The notes below the pieces were generated by a model. That model worked only from the letters and a program-made list of their open reading frames with translations. It ran no database searches and was not told where the DNA came from. A DNA stretch of 64,000 nucleotides from Myxococcales bacterium (lineage in GTDB: Bacteria > Myxococcota_A > Polyangia > Polyangiales > Ga0077539). The DNA lies in contig JAAFIF010000009.1 of NCBI GenBank assembly GCA_013298625.1, positions 84,880-148,879 on the forward strand, given 5' to 3'. Below are positions 34,290-43,973 of this stretch, piece by piece. The position numbers were made by a program, and so were the translations under genes. Position 1 is the first letter of the stretch. Each line of letters starts with the position of its first letter.

Positions 34290-36020
34290 ATGCAGAGCGA
34301 GCCAACGAACGCAGCGAGCGAAGCCGACGGCGCGATCCTCGACGCCCTTGTGATCGGGTCGGGCTTCGGAGGCAGCGTGTCGGCGCTGCGCCTGCGCGAG
34401 AAGGGCTACTCGGTGACCGTGCTCGAGCGCGGAAAGCGCTTCGCCCCGACGGACTTCGCGAAGACCAACTGGGACGTGCGCCGGTCGCTCTGGCTGCCGC
34501 TCGCGAAGTGCTTCGGCATCCTGCGTCTCTCCCTCTTCTCGGACGTGTTCGTGCTCTCGGGTGCGGGCGTGGGCGGCGGCTCGCTGGTGTACGCGAACAC
34601 GCTGTACGTGCCGCCTCCGACGTTCTTTCGCAGCGGCGCGTGGGCGAAGATCAAGGACTGGGAGACCGCGCTCGCGCCGCACTACCGCGTCGCGCAGTTT
34701 CTGTTGGGCGTGACGCAGAACACGTTCGAAGGAGAGCCCGATCGCGTCCTCGAGCAGATCGCCAACGAGCAGGGCAAGGGCCACACGTACGTCCGCACGC
34801 CGGTCGCCGTGTACTTCGGAACCCCCGGAAAGCGCGCCCCCGATCCCTACTTCGGCGGCAAGGGCCCCGACCGTTCGGGCTGCACGCTGTGCGGCGGCTG
34901 CATGGTGGGCTGTCGCCACGACGCGAAGAACACCCTCGATAAGAACTACCTCTACTTCGCCGAGAAGCTCGGCGCGAAGGTGATCGCCGAGCGCACCGTC
35001 ACGCGCGTCCGCGCCCTCTCCGACGGCACCTACGAGGTCGAGCACGTCCGCAGCGGCGCGTGGTTCGCCAAGGATCGACAGCGGATCCGCGCCCGCAAAG
35101 TCGTGCTCTCCGCGGGCGTGCTCGGCTCGGTCAAGCTCTTGCTCGAAGCGAGAGAGAGAGGCGATCTGCCGAACGTCTCCGACGCGCTCGGCTCGAAGGT
35201 CCGGACCAACTCCGAAGCCATCCTCGGCGTCGACGCCGCCGCGCCGAAAGAGAGCTACTCGAAGGGCATCGCCATCACGTCGTCGTTTCATCCCGACGAG
35301 CACACGCACGTCGAAGTGGTGCGGTACTCCGAGGGATCGGACGCGCTCGTACCGCTCTCGACGTTGCTCACCGACGGCGGAGGCCGCGTCCCGCGCGTCG
35401 TGCGCTGGATGGCCAACGTCGCGCGCCGACCGCTCGCGTGGGTCAAGTCGCTGTGGCCCTTCGGCCGAGCCAAACGCGGCGTGTTCTTGCTCGTCATGCA
35501 GACGCTCGACAACTCGATCTCGCTGCGATTTCGCCGCAAATGGACGCGCTTGTTCGCGCGATCGTTCGACACCGACCGCGGCGACGGCGCGCCCAACCCG
35601 ACGTACATCCCGCTCGGCAACGAGGTCGCTCGCGTCTTCGCCAAGAAGGTCAACGGCAACGCGTACTCGTCCATTCTCGAAGTGCTCTTCGACGTCCCGA
35701 CGACCGCGCACATCCTCGGCGGCGCGGCGATCGCCCCGTCTCGCGCAGAGGGCGTCATCGGCGAAGACGCACAGGTCTTCGGCCACCCAGGCTTGTACGT
35801 GTGCGACGGCTCGATGGTCCCAGCCAACCTCGGCGTGAACCCGAGCTTGACCATCGCCGCGCTCACCGAGCACGCGATGAGCCTCGTGCCCGTGCGCGAG
35901 GGGGCCGTGGTCACCCACGCGCTCGACCCAGCGTTCGTCGCCGAGCGCGTCGCCGCGATCGAAGCGCTCTCTGTCCAGCGCAAGAACAAGAGCCTGCAGG
36001 TGTACAGCCGCGGCGAGTGA
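34290..36020 (+). CDS. GMC-family FAD oxidoreductase (cholesterol-oxidase-like)
   Basis: The 576-residue flavoenzyme has the FAD-binding GSGFGGSVSALRL near residue 20, a GAGVGGGSLVYAN second FAD loop near residue 90, and a C-terminal GGAAIAPSRAEGVI...NPSLTIAALTEHA. A CxxCxxCxxxC cluster (CTLCGGCMVGC, about residues 197-207) is typical of a bacterial subgroup and may bind an iron-sulphur centre. It would oxidise a hydroxyl of a sterol or similar alcohol; no sterol pathway gene is adjacent. Start ATG 34290 is chosen over 34200 because the upstream residues are low complexity. Confidence 0.87.
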   Translation: MQSEPTNAASEADGAILDALVIGSGFGGSVSALRLREKGYSVTVLERGKRFAPTDFAKTNWDVRRSLWLPLAKCFGILRLSLFSDVFVLSGAGVGGGSLVYANTLYVPPPTFFRSGAWAKIKDWETALAPHYRVAQFLLGVTQNTFEGEPDRVLEQIANEQGKGHTYVRTPVAVYFGTPGKRAPDPYFGGKGPDRSGCTLCGGCMVGCRHDAKNTLDKNYLYFAEKLGAKVIAERTVTRVRALSDGTYEVEHVRSGAWFAKDRQRIRARKVVLSAGVLGSVKLLLEARERGDLPNVSDALGSKVRTNSEAILGVDAAAPKESYSKGIAITSSFHPDEHTHVEVVRYSEGSDALVPLSTLLTDGGGRVPRVVRWMANVARRPLAWVKSLWPFGRAKRGVFLLVMQTLDNSISLRFRRKWTRLFARSFDTDRGDGAPNPTYIPLGNEVARVFAKKVNGNAYSSILEVLFDVPTTAHILGGAAIAPSRAEGVIGEDAQVFGHPGLYVCDGSMVPANLGVNPSLTIAALTEHAMSLVPVREGAVVTHALDPAFVAERVAAIEALSVQRKNKSLQVYSRGE

Positions 36021-36132
36021 GCGACCCTCTTCCGCCGGTGATGCAGCTCGTCCGCAACGACACCGACGGGCGCTCGACGCGTCGCGGTTTCTGCACGCGC
36101 GACGCGCGAACCGCTGGCATCGTCGACGCTTC

Positions 36133-37452
36133 ATGAGCGCCGATGTGGTCTCGCTTCGCCTGCAGCGCCTCCGACCGTCGCCGCGCCGCAGCCCCGATGA
36201 GCTCTGGTTCGATCTGTGGGAGCTCGCCTGGCAGGGCCTCGAGCTCCATCGCTCTCCCGCCACCGACGCCCTCCGCGCGCTGTACTGTGACGAGCTGTTG
36301 CCCGACCACGAAGCGTCGGTGAAGCTCGTCGCCGTACGCGAGCGCGAGGTCGAGCTCTGCTACCTGTTCTCGGACTTCGGCGGCAGCCTCTCGCGCGCGA
36401 GCGCGCTGCTCGCGGACTGGTTCGCGCTCGCGATCGCAGCGCACCCTGCGGCGATCGATGAGGCAATTTCCGGTGGATTCGACTATGCGCGCACGACGAT
36501 CCCGACGATCGAAGCCGCGCTCGCGCGGCCTGCGCCGACGCTGATGTTCGCGCGAGGTGAGCTGTGGTTCGTCGAGCGCGACGGCGCTTCGCTCACCCTC
36601 GCGCGCGATGATCGCGCGATCGCGCAGCCCACCGACGACGAGCACACCGCGGCGCTTGCGCTGCTCTCTCTTGGCGAGACCCACGACCCTGTGAGGGCCA
36701 GGCTCGCGTCGCAGCGCTCGTCGCTGGACGCCGAGCGAGCGAAGGTCGAAGCGCGCGCCGCGACACAACGCCGCGAGCGCATCGAGCACGCCCTCGTCTT
36801 CGACCGATTCGGCTCGGTCTCGCCCGACGAGGCTGCAGAGGCGCTGGCGACAGACCCCGCGCTGCGCGATCGCCTGCGAGAGACGCTGCGGCAGGCGATG
36901 GCCGACCCGTGCGCGGCGCAGTCTGCGCTCTTCTCCGCCGCGACGCAGGCTCGCGCCGAGCGCCGGGCATTGCTCGTCGCGCTGCTCGACGAGCACGCGT
37001 GCCCCGAGACCGCGCGGCGCTTGTTCGTCGAGTTCGACCCGAGCGCAGCGCGAGCGGCTCGATGGCTCGAGCTCGCGCTGCTGTCCGACCGTTCGTCGCA
37101 GTCCTACGACGAGCCGCTGCGACGCACGCTCGCGCTCGACCCCGCCGCGATCGAGCGGCTCTCTCCGCTGGCTCGCTACCGGCTCGGCGGCGAACACGAG
37201 GCGGTCCTCCCGCAGATCGAAGCGCTGGGATCTTCGGCGGTGGATCGCGCGCGGCTCGTCGCGTGGTGGGTGCGTGACTGGTGCGCTGCCGTACGTACGC
37301 TGAAGCTCCACGCGCCTCGCCAGGTGATGTTGGCCAACGAGACCGCCGAGTGGCTCGCCGCGGCGTGTCGCGCGCACCTCGCAGACGTGCCCGGCGACGA
37401 GGGCCTCGCGCGCGCGGCGGTCGAAGCCGACGAGCTGAGCGCGACGCTGTAG
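36133..37452 (+). CDS. Hypothetical helical protein
   Basis: I do not recognise this 439-residue protein. It has no signal peptide or membrane segment, an N-terminal alpha/beta part (about 1-185), an Arg/Glu-rich helix (about 195-225, ERAKVEARAATQRRERIEH) that could be a coiled coil, and a helical C-terminal half. It follows the GMC oxidoreductase by 112 bases in the same direction and is convergent with a lipoprotein gene. Confidence 0.72.
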   Translation: MSADVVSLRLQRLRPSPRRSPDELWFDLWELAWQGLELHRSPATDALRALYCDELLPDHEASVKLVAVREREVELCYLFSDFGGSLSRASALLADWFALAIAAHPAAIDEAISGGFDYARTTIPTIEAALARPAPTLMFARGELWFVERDGASLTLARDDRAIAQPTDDEHTAALALLSLGETHDPVRARLASQRSSLDAERAKVEARAATQRRERIEHALVFDRFGSVSPDEAAEALATDPALRDRLRETLRQAMADPCAAQSALFSAATQARAERRALLVALLDEHACPETARRLFVEFDPSAARAARWLELALLSDRSSQSYDEPLRRTLALDPAAIERLSPLARYRLGGEHEAVLPQIEALGSSAVDRARLVAWWVRDWCAAVRTLKLHAPRQVMLANETAEWLAAACRAHLADVPGDEGLARAAVEADELSATL

Positions 37453-37537
37453 CGCTCGCGTGGGCCAGCTTCTCTTGCGCCGCGCCTACCCCGATGGATA
37501 CCGACTGAAAGCCCGCAGACGAGCGGCCAGCGAAGAG

Positions 37538-38977
37538 CTACTCGAGCGACCACTCGGCGAAGTAGAGCCTTCGCGCGAGGCCCGCTGAATCGCTGCCAGA
37601 GAACACCATCCGAACGAGCCGCGACTGAAACACTCCAGGCGCGCTGCGCGGGTCGATCAGCGTGTATCCGAAGAGCGAGACGTCGCTGGCGTTGGCGCCG
37701 CGCACTTGCACGTCGGTCCATCGCCAGGTGTCTCCGCGGTCTGCGCTGACGCCCACGCGGAGGCTCGCGCCCGCGCCGCTCGCGAGCAGCAGCAGCGTGT
37801 GGTCGTCGACGAGCTGAAGCCTCGCGTACGTGTCGAAGCAGCCGACGGGGATCGCGACGAAGCGATCGGCGCGGTCCGAGCGAAACAGCGTCGTGCACGC
37901 CGCGTCGGCGCGGCGTTGATAGCTGAGCGCATAGAGGGTTCCGTCGTCGCCCACCTCGAGGTCCGACGGAAACGCGCCGACCATGCCCGCGCCCACCGCG
38001 ACCTCGGGCGTCACGCGAAGAATCCGCGATGGGGCTCCAGCGCTCAACGCGTACAGCGACGACGCGGGATAGCCTGCGTTGCTGCCGCCGCGCGGGTCGA
38101 ACTCGCCCGCGAACAACAACAGCCGCGCCCGGTCCCAAGCGGCCAACGGATACAGCAACGGTCTGCCCGCTTCGGACAGCGTGTGCATCGGCGCGCCCGC
38201 AGCGCCGTCCGAGCGAAACGCGATCCTGTTCATGCTCGCGTCCAAGAGCGACCAGTGCACGTGATCGTCGGGCGCGACCGCGAGGCCGATGTACCCGTTG
38301 GACTCTGCGACCCACTCGCTGTAGTTGCCGTAGCTGTCCCAGCGCAGGGCGCCCTCCGCGTCTCGCGCGCTGAACACCAGGCGATAGAACCGACTCACGA
38401 GGCCGTTCGTCCCTGCGCCGCCTCGAAAGCACTCGACGTCTCCTGCGCCGGGCGCGCGCAGGCAGTCGAAGGCCAGGTGCAGCGCGCCCGCGCGGGTCAT
38501 CACGATGCCTGGCGGCTGGTGCACCGACGCGAATCGCGCGGCTTCGCTCCACGCGCCGCCAGCGCGCGGGCGGCGAACAACGACCGCGTACCGATCCGCG
38601 ACCGCCTCAGGATAGTGCGTAAATACCGCGTAGAAGTCGCGGTCGTCGCCGACGAGCTTGGGCAGGTGCGCGTTCCACGTCGGCGGCGTTCGCGCGCCTG
38701 CGGGCGCTTCGTACACGAGCTCTGCGGTGATCGCAGAGGGCACGCGCACCGCGCGCGCGTCGTCCATCGCCGCGTCGCCGTCGCCGTCGCTGGCATCGCT
38801 GTCGGTTCGCGTCGCGTCTGTGGTCGTCGCGTCCAGCGCTGCGTCGCTCCTCGCGTCGCTCGACGGCGCGTCGGTTGTGGCGTCGCTGCCGGCGTCGCGC
38901 GGCGCTTCGTTCGTGCATGCGATGAGCGCAGAGAGCGTCGTCGCTGTCGCACACGTGAAGATCGAGCGAGACCACAT
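37538..38977 (-). CDS. Beta-propeller-like lipoprotein (BNR/sialidase-like)
   Basis: The 479-residue product has a lipoprotein signal (LSALIAC, Cys21), an Asp/Ala/Thr linker (about 25-75), and a beta-rich domain with sialidase-like Asp-box traces (SADRGDTWRWTD near residue 410). Active-site residues of a true sialidase are not evident. A GTG at 39058 overlaps the upstream gene's stop and is an alternative start, but it would bury the signal peptide behind 27 residues. It likely sits on the cell surface and is co-transcribed with 39055-40119. Confidence 0.77.
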   Translation of the reverse strand: MWSRSIFTCATATTLSALIACTNEAPRDAGSDATTDAPSSDARSDAALDATTTDATRTDSDASDGDGDAAMDDARAVRVPSAITAELVYEAPAGARTPPTWNAHLPKLVGDDRDFYAVFTHYPEAVADRYAVVVRRPRAGGAWSEAARFASVHQPPGIVMTRAGALHLAFDCLRAPGAGDVECFRGGAGTNGLVSRFYRLVFSARDAEGALRWDSYGNYSEWVAESNGYIGLAVAPDDHVHWSLLDASMNRIAFRSDGAAGAPMHTLSEAGRPLLYPLAAWDRARLLLFAGEFDPRGGSNAGYPASSLYALSAGAPSRILRVTPEVAVGAGMVGAFPSDLEVGDDGTLYALSYQRRADAACTTLFRSDRADRFVAIPVGCFDTYARLQLVDDHTLLLLASGAGASLRVGVSADRGDTWRWTDVQVRGANASDVSLFGYTLIDPRSAPGVFQSRLVRMVFSGSDSAGLARRLYFAEWSLE

Positions 38978-39054
38978 CGGGGCGATCGTCGCACGCGCGC
39001 GCTTCTCGAGGCCCGTCTTCGTGACGAGTTGCGACTCGACGCAGCGTGCGCCGT

Positions 39055-40119
39055 TCACTCGAACGACGAGAGCACCGGCGACGCGCCGGACGTGCCCACC
39101 CAGAAGCGCCCGTCGCTCGTGCGAAAGGGATCGAAGACCATCCCATCGTCACAGCCGCGCGTGCCCTGATCGTCGCCGCGATACGCGAAGGACGAGCAGC
39201 TCCCGCAGCTTCGAAACACCGGCGGCGCGCAGAAGCTCCCCGCCGTGCATCGCTGCGTGAGCGCGAAGAACTGTCCCGTCTCGAAGCCGTGCAAGCGAAC
39301 GACAGTGTCGTTGATGCCTTCGAGCCGCGGCGAGAGCGCCCCCGCGCGAAACCGCCGCAGCCCGTCGGTGGCGCCGAGCACAAACTCACCCGGCCGCGTC
39401 TGCGCGAGCGCCGTGATGCGAACCGCGCTGTCGAGCGTCGTCGCCGTCGTCCACGCCCCATCGCGAAAGCGATACACCGAGCTGCCTGCGCCGACGTAGG
39501 CCGAGCCCTCGGCGTCGACCGCGATCCCGACGACGAGAGAGCTCGTGTCGGGAGGCGCGGGGATCTGTGAAAGCGCAGTCCCGTTCCAGCGCGAGATGGC
39601 GACCCGCGGAGGGCCTGCGATGTTCGTCGTCGCCAGGTGAACCCACACGTCCGTCGCGGACGCTCGGCGAATGGACACGAGCCCCTCGGCGTTTTGCCAG
39701 TCACGGTTGCGTCCGACCACGGACCACTCGACGCCGTTCCATCGAACGAGCGCGTAGCCCTCGACCGTCGAGCACGCGGGGGCGACCATCCACGCTTCGT
39801 CGGGCGCGATCGCGACCGCTGCGATCGCCGGCCCGAGATCCGCGGGCAGAGGGGTCAGCGTCCATCGTGACCCGTCCCAGCGCGCCGCCGCCGCCGAGTG
39901 CGAGAGCTGGCAGCGCGAGACCTCGTCCCGCCCAAACGCCCAGAGGTCCGTCCTCGCCGAGCCAGCGTACAGCGTGACGTACTGCAGCCCGAAGAAGTAC
40001 GGCGCCACGGCGCCTGCGCCCTCGCGGGTCTCGACGACGTACGGCGAACACGTGGCGAGCACACACGCGCTCGCTGCGAGCAGAAGCGACCGAGCGTTTG
40101 CGGCGCGATGCTTTTTCAT
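39055..40119 (-). CDS. Lipoprotein with propeller-like repeats
   Basis: The 354-residue protein has a signal peptide with candidate Cys24 (LATC). The body has repeated W-D/N-G-x-x-W blades (ARWDGSRWTLTPL, VRWNGVEWSVV, SRWNGTALSQI, YRFRDGAWTT), typical of six- or seven-blade propellers. A C-terminal Cys cluster (FRSCGSCSSFAY) is present. It lies directly upstream of the second propeller lipoprotein, suggesting a surface pair. Function unknown. Confidence 0.77.
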   Translation of the reverse strand: MKKHRAANARSLLLAASACVLATCSPYVVETREGAGAVAPYFFGLQYVTLYAGSARTDLWAFGRDEVSRCQLSHSAAAARWDGSRWTLTPLPADLGPAIAAVAIAPDEAWMVAPACSTVEGYALVRWNGVEWSVVGRNRDWQNAEGLVSIRRASATDVWVHLATTNIAGPPRVAISRWNGTALSQIPAPPDTSSLVVGIAVDAEGSAYVGAGSSVYRFRDGAWTTATTLDSAVRITALAQTRPGEFVLGATDGLRRFRAGALSPRLEGINDTVVRLHGFETGQFFALTQRCTAGSFCAPPVFRSCGSCSSFAYRGDDQGTRGCDDGMVFDPFRTSDGRFWVGTSGASPVLSSFE

Positions 40120-40195
40120 TTCGACAGCATATCACGGCGCGTTTCGACAGCGACGGCGACCGCGCCCCTCACGCTCGTGGCGTAGACTCGACCCG

Positions 40196-41410
40196 GTGAA
40201 GCTGCGCTCGGTCGCAACCGCGGTCGCTCTCTCGAGCGCGCTCTGCGCGCGCTGCGCGAGCCCTGCGCGCGACCCAGACGCTGGGATGGACGTCTCCGTC
40301 GTGTCGAGCGACGCCGCGCTCGGGCACGATCGAACGGCGGATCGCGTCGACGAGGACGCGCACGACGGCGGCGCCACAGACGACAGCGACGCCTCGGTGC
40401 GCGATGGCGGCGACGCGACGACGGACGCCTCACCGATCGCTGCGTCTGCAGAGCTGATCTTCGAGCCCGTCTCGAGCCGTGATGTGCTCGATTGCTTTCC
40501 GTCGCTGCGTCGGCCGCCGTTGAGAGAGCGCGTCCTGTCGTACAAGCGCATCTTCGCCCAGAACATCCGCGGAACGACCCGCGCCATCCACCCCCGCGCA
40601 TACGTCTTGAGCCCGCCCGGGCACGACGCGCGCACGCCGCTGCCGGTCGTCGCGATGTTTCACGGCGGCGGCTGGGAGTTCGGCAGCCCCGTCCTCTGGA
40701 TGTACGCCGCTCGCTACTTCGCCGCGCGCGGAATGCTCGCGATCGTCTTTCAATACCGCCTCGGCGTGCTGCACGGCTCGACGCCGCGGCAGTCGACAGC
40801 GGACGCGCTCTCCGCCGTTCGATGGATCCGCCGCTACGCATCGCAGCTCGGCGCGGACCCGAATCGCATCGCCACCGTCGGCGATTCAGCGGGAGGACAC
40901 CTCGCCCTCGCGACGAGCGCGATCCCGTCGATCGTCGGCGAAGACGACGGCGCGTCGGCCCTCTCCGCGGTGCCCAACCTGCACTTCGCGCTCTATCCCG
41001 TGGCGAGCTTGCCTGCGCCCGAGCAGGCCGAAATCGACCCGATGCGAGGTCTGTCCGCGTCCCGTCTGGTGCCCACGTTCATCTTTCACGGGACCGTGGA
41101 CGCGCTCAGCATCACGCCCTATGGCGCGTCCGTCGCGTACTGCGAACGGCATCGCTCGCTCGGCGCTGCGGGCTGCGTGGTCGCGCCGTTCGAGGGGCAG
41201 GGGCACAACTTTCTGCCGAACTACTACACCTCGACGATGGTGTACCTCGACGCGTTTCTCTTCGACCACGGCTACACGAGCGGCGCGCGCGCAGACCTCT
41301 CGGCGTACGCGTTTGGCGCAGCCGCGCACTGTCGCTTCGATTTCGATCGCTACGCCGCGCTCGAGCGCGAGTACATGCTCGTCAACCGCGCGACGGCCCC
41401 GGTGTGGTGA
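40196..41410 (+). CDS. Alpha/beta-hydrolase esterase, secreted
   Basis: The 404-residue product starts at GTG 40196, which gives a signal peptide (ALSSALCARCAS) with possible lipidation, then an Asp-rich linker (about 22-80). The catalytic domain has an oxyanion motif HGGGWEFG (H156) and nucleophile S231 in GDSAGGH, followed by a DALS-type acid region and H in GHNF. This fits the alpha/beta-hydrolase-3/acetylxylan-esterase-like group, acting on esters outside the cytoplasm. The frame is open upstream to 39974 but without a leader. It is divergent from 39055-40119. Confidence 0.84.
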   Translation: MKLRSVATAVALSSALCARCASPARDPDAGMDVSVVSSDAALGHDRTADRVDEDAHDGGATDDSDASVRDGGDATTDASPIAASAELIFEPVSSRDVLDCFPSLRRPPLRERVLSYKRIFAQNIRGTTRAIHPRAYVLSPPGHDARTPLPVVAMFHGGGWEFGSPVLWMYAARYFAARGMLAIVFQYRLGVLHGSTPRQSTADALSAVRWIRRYASQLGADPNRIATVGDSAGGHLALATSAIPSIVGEDDGASALSAVPNLHFALYPVASLPAPEQAEIDPMRGLSASRLVPTFIFHGTVDALSITPYGASVAYCERHRSLGAAGCVVAPFEGQGHNFLPNYYTSTMVYLDAFLFDHGYTSGARADLSAYAFGAAAHCRFDFDRYAALEREYMLVNRATAPVW

Positions 41411-41429
41411 CGCGAACTCAGAGGGTGAC

Positions 41430-41786
41430 TCAGCGTCGCGCGCGGCCGAGGCGCGCGCGGATGTCCGCTTCGATCATCGCGTTGTCGTAGGGGTAGTCCA
41501 CGCCGGGCTCGGTGAGCTGCGTCGATGGCATGGCGCGGCGGACGTGCGCCCGGATGCGCACGCGCTGCTCGTCGGAGTAGCGCCCGCCGATCAGGACGAG
41601 CTGGACGCTCGGCAGCGTCGCGAGAAGAGACATCCCCTCTTCTTCGCTGAGCGCGCCGTAGGCCGTGATCCCGCCGATGGCGCGGATGGACTCGAGGACT
41701 TCGTGGCGCCGGTGGGGGTTTCCTCCGAAGAGGACCATCACGGGAGCGCCCTCGGGGCCGCGAATTTCACTGGTCAACGATGTCAT
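41430..41786 (-). CDS. Small hypothetical protein of the pirin operon
   Basis: The 118-residue protein has an alternating alpha/beta pattern (VMVLFGGNP, VQLVLIGGRYSDEQ) and a C-terminal Arg-rich tail, suggesting a small flavodoxin- or GAF-sized fold; no family is recognised. Its ATG overlaps the pirin stop (ATGA), so expression is coupled. It is the last gene of the operon and convergent with the esterase gene. Confidence 0.72.
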   Translation of the reverse strand: MTSLTSEIRGPEGAPVMVLFGGNPHRRHEVLESIRAIGGITAYGALSEEEGMSLLATLPSVQLVLIGGRYSDEQRVRIRAHVRRAMPSTQLTEPGVDYPYDNAMIEADIRARLGRARR

Positions 41787-42490
41787 GGTCGCACTCCTCG
41801 TTGCATCGACACTTCGACCACCAACAGCTCGGCGCGCTGCGCTGCGAGCACGTCGAACGAGTCGGTCTCCCACAGTCCGATCGCGTCGCCGGGGCCGAGG
41901 CGATGGCCCGCGATCGAGACCTCGCCTTCGATGCAGTGGACGTACGCGCCGTTGTGCTTCGCGCGCATCGCGTACGTGCTGGCCGCTTGTGCTTCGATCG
42001 TCGCGACCGAGACGAACGCGTCCTGACCGATCAGCGCGCTGCCTTCGCGACGGTCCGGCGAGAGCGCGAGCAAGAACCGGTTTCGCTTCGCCTCGGGGTC
42101 GTATCGAAACGTCTCGTGCCGCGGAGGGCCGCCGTTGGCCTTTGGGTACACCCAGAGCTGAAAGCTTCGAAAAGGCTCTGTCTCCGAGGCGTTCTCTTCG
42201 CTGTGCGCGATCCCGTCGCCCGCGCTCATGGTCTGCACCTCGTTGGGGCCGAGCACTCGGGTGGCCCCGGTCGTGTCGCGATGTCTCTGCGCGCCGCGGA
42301 CGATGATCGTGCTGATCTCCATGTCTCGGTGCGGGTGCATCGCGAATCCCTTTGCAGGGGCGACGAGGTCGTCGGCGAGCCCGCACATCTCGCCGAAGTT
42401 CGTCTGATACGGAACAAACGAGTACGCGCTGCTCTTCCACACGTCTGTGCGGTGGATGCGCTCTGCGTCGGGGCGATGCAGGGTCTTCAT
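41783..42490 (-). CDS. Pirin-family protein (bicupin, quercetinase-like)
   Basis: The 235-residue bicupin has the pirin metal motif HPHRDMEI (about residues 52-59) and HSEENAS (about 96), giving the three His plus Glu ligands usual for pirin. Relatives bind Fe and some cleave quercetin; others act as redox-sensitive regulators. It lies in an operon with an SRPBCC protein, an NmrA-like reductase and a small protein, divergent from a LysR gene, which points to a stress or quinone response. Confidence 0.9.
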   Translation of the reverse strand: MKTLHRPDAERIHRTDVWKSSAYSFVPYQTNFGEMCGLADDLVAPAKGFAMHPHRDMEISTIIVRGAQRHRDTTGATRVLGPNEVQTMSAGDGIAHSEENASETEPFRSFQLWVYPKANGGPPRHETFRYDPEAKRNRFLLALSPDRREGSALIGQDAFVSVATIEAQAASTYAMRAKHNGAYVHCIEGEVSIAGHRLGPGDAIGLWETDSFDVLAAQRAELLVVEVSMQRGVRP

Positions 42491-42500
42491 GGCTCGATCC

Positions 42501-42962
42501 TCAGCGATGGGAGCGTGAAGCGAGCGCCTCAGCGCGCGCGGCGATCTCGTGATTCATCTTGTCGAAGCCCTCGGGCGCGGCCTTCATCGACGCCGTTCGG
42601 CGCAGCAACGGCGCGAGCAGCCCCGAGTAGAACTCGACGTTGCGCAGCCGCGAGCGCCCTGGAGAAACCTCCTCGATCTCGAACCGGTGACGCCCGTCGA
42701 GGATCCCCGCGACGCCCGTGCGAGAGAGCCACTCGAACGCGCTCGCGCGACGAAAGTCCGTCACCACGCCGACGAAGTCGTAGCTCGCCTCGCCCGTGCG
42801 CAGCCCGAGCGAGAGCTTCGAGCCGAGCGCGATCGGTCCGCGATCGACGCCGACGAGCATCGTGTTCCACGCGGGCCAGTCGCGCATGGTCGTCAGCACG
42901 TCGAAGACGACCTCTGCGGGCGCGTCGATCTCGATGCTTCGCTCGACAATAAACTCGAACAT
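42501..42962 (-). CDS. SRPBCC/START-like protein
   Basis: The 153-residue protein has the polyketide-cyclase/SRPBCC opening IEIDAPAEVVFDVLTTMRDWPAWN and a helix-grip layout with a long C-terminal helix. Members bind hydrophobic ligands or catalyse cyclisation, and no substrate can be inferred. The ATG at 42962 is chosen because the frame upstream overlaps the NmrA gene's end. It lies 10 bases upstream of the pirin gene. Confidence 0.85.
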   Translation of the reverse strand: MFEFIVERSIEIDAPAEVVFDVLTTMRDWPAWNTMLVGVDRGPIALGSKLSLGLRTGEASYDFVGVVTDFRRASAFEWLSRTGVAGILDGRHRFEIEEVSPGRSRLRNVEFYSGLLAPLLRRTASMKAAPEGFDKMNHEIAARAEALASRSHR

Positions 42963-42991
42963 GGACGGCTCCTTCCGCGTCTGCTGCGCAG

Positions 42992-43903
42992 TCACACAGC
43001 GCCGCGCGCGATGCACTGCGCGACGGTCTCCGCCTGAATCTCTGGGTAGCGAGCGTTGAGCGTCGGTCCGAGCAGCGCGTGCCCTTCGAACACGCCCCGC
43101 GCGTACATGAGCGGCAGCCACGCGTACATGTTGTGCGGCTCTGCCGCGAGGCGGCGCTCGGTCTCGGCGCGCAGCTCGTCGATCGATCCGAGGCTCTCGA
43201 GCGAGAGCGTCGTCCCGCGCACCGCGGCAAACGTCGCCGCGAACGTGCGCACGTCCATCTTGTCTCCCGCGACGTAGAAGCGCTCGGGGACCGCTCGCTC
43301 GTCGAGCGCCGCCGCTGCGGTGAACCGCGCGGTGTCCTCCCAGCTCGTCCAGTCGATGGGGGTCTCGCCGTCGCCCCAGTACCGAAGGACGCCCTTGCTC
43401 GCGTCGAGCAGCCCGAGAAAACCCAGCACGAACTTGTCCGTGAAGATCCCTTGCATCACATGGACGACCTCGACCGAGTCGCCGACCTCTGCCTTCGCGC
43501 GCTCGGCGAAGGTCCTGCGCCAGTCGGTGTTGACGTTGACGCCGGGAGCCATCGCGAACAGGTCGTACGAAAACGCCGATGCGATGAAGCGACGAACGCC
43601 GCCGCGCATGGCCGCGCGGGCGAGCGCGAGCTGCGCGTCGATGATGATCTCGGGCCCGCCCTGCAGCGTCGAGACGATGGTGTACGCGCCCTTCACGGCG
43701 AGGTCGCGCTCGGCGTCCGTGGCGGTCGCGGCGTCGAACGCGCGCAGCTCGACGCGCTCGTCCGCGAGCGACGCGGCCTCGGGCTTCTTCGGGTCACGGA
43801 CGAGCGCGCGAACGCGCACGGACCGATCGGACAACAGCGCTTGCACGATGAGTCGGCCGAGCCTTCCGGCGGCGCCGACGACGACGATGAGCTTCTCGTT
43901 CAT
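42992..43903 (-). CDS. NmrA-like NAD(P)-binding protein
   Basis: The 303-residue Rossmann protein starts with VVVGAAGRLGRLIVQAL (GxxGxxG cofactor loop) and has the RFIASAFSYD and YVAGDKMDV segments of the NmrA/atypical SDR class. It could be a quinone or aldehyde reductase or a redox sensor. It is the first gene of a four-gene minus-strand operon (NmrA, SRPBCC, pirin, small protein) facing the LysR gene across 70 bases. Confidence 0.87.
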   Translation of the reverse strand: MNEKLIVVVGAAGRLGRLIVQALLSDRSVRVRALVRDPKKPEAASLADERVELRAFDAATATDAERDLAVKGAYTIVSTLQGGPEIIIDAQLALARAAMRGGVRRFIASAFSYDLFAMAPGVNVNTDWRRTFAERAKAEVGDSVEVVHVMQGIFTDKFVLGFLGLLDASKGVLRYWGDGETPIDWTSWEDTARFTAAAALDERAVPERFYVAGDKMDVRTFAATFAAVRGTTLSLESLGSIDELRAETERRLAAEPHNMYAWLPLMYARGVFEGHALLGPTLNARYPEIQAETVAQCIARGAV

Positions 43904-43930
43904 GGACGAGAGCGTGGAGGCGACAGGGGG

Positions 43931-43967
43931 TGCTGACAATTGAGCAAGGATCGAACACACTGTCAGC
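43931..43967. promoter_or_regulatory. LysR-type operator in the divergent gap
   Basis: Arms GCTGACA (43932-43938) and TGTCAGC (43961-43967) are perfect inverted copies 22 bases apart. The left one is also part of TGCT-N8-AGCA (43931-43946), a T-N11-A LysR box. The site lies between the divergent NmrA operon and LysR gene, as expected for mutual control. Confidence 0.55.
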
Positions 43968-43973
43968 GCAACG

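Noticed and set aside
37453..37537. Terminator between convergent genes
   Set aside because: No stem of useful length or T run can be found in the 85 bases.
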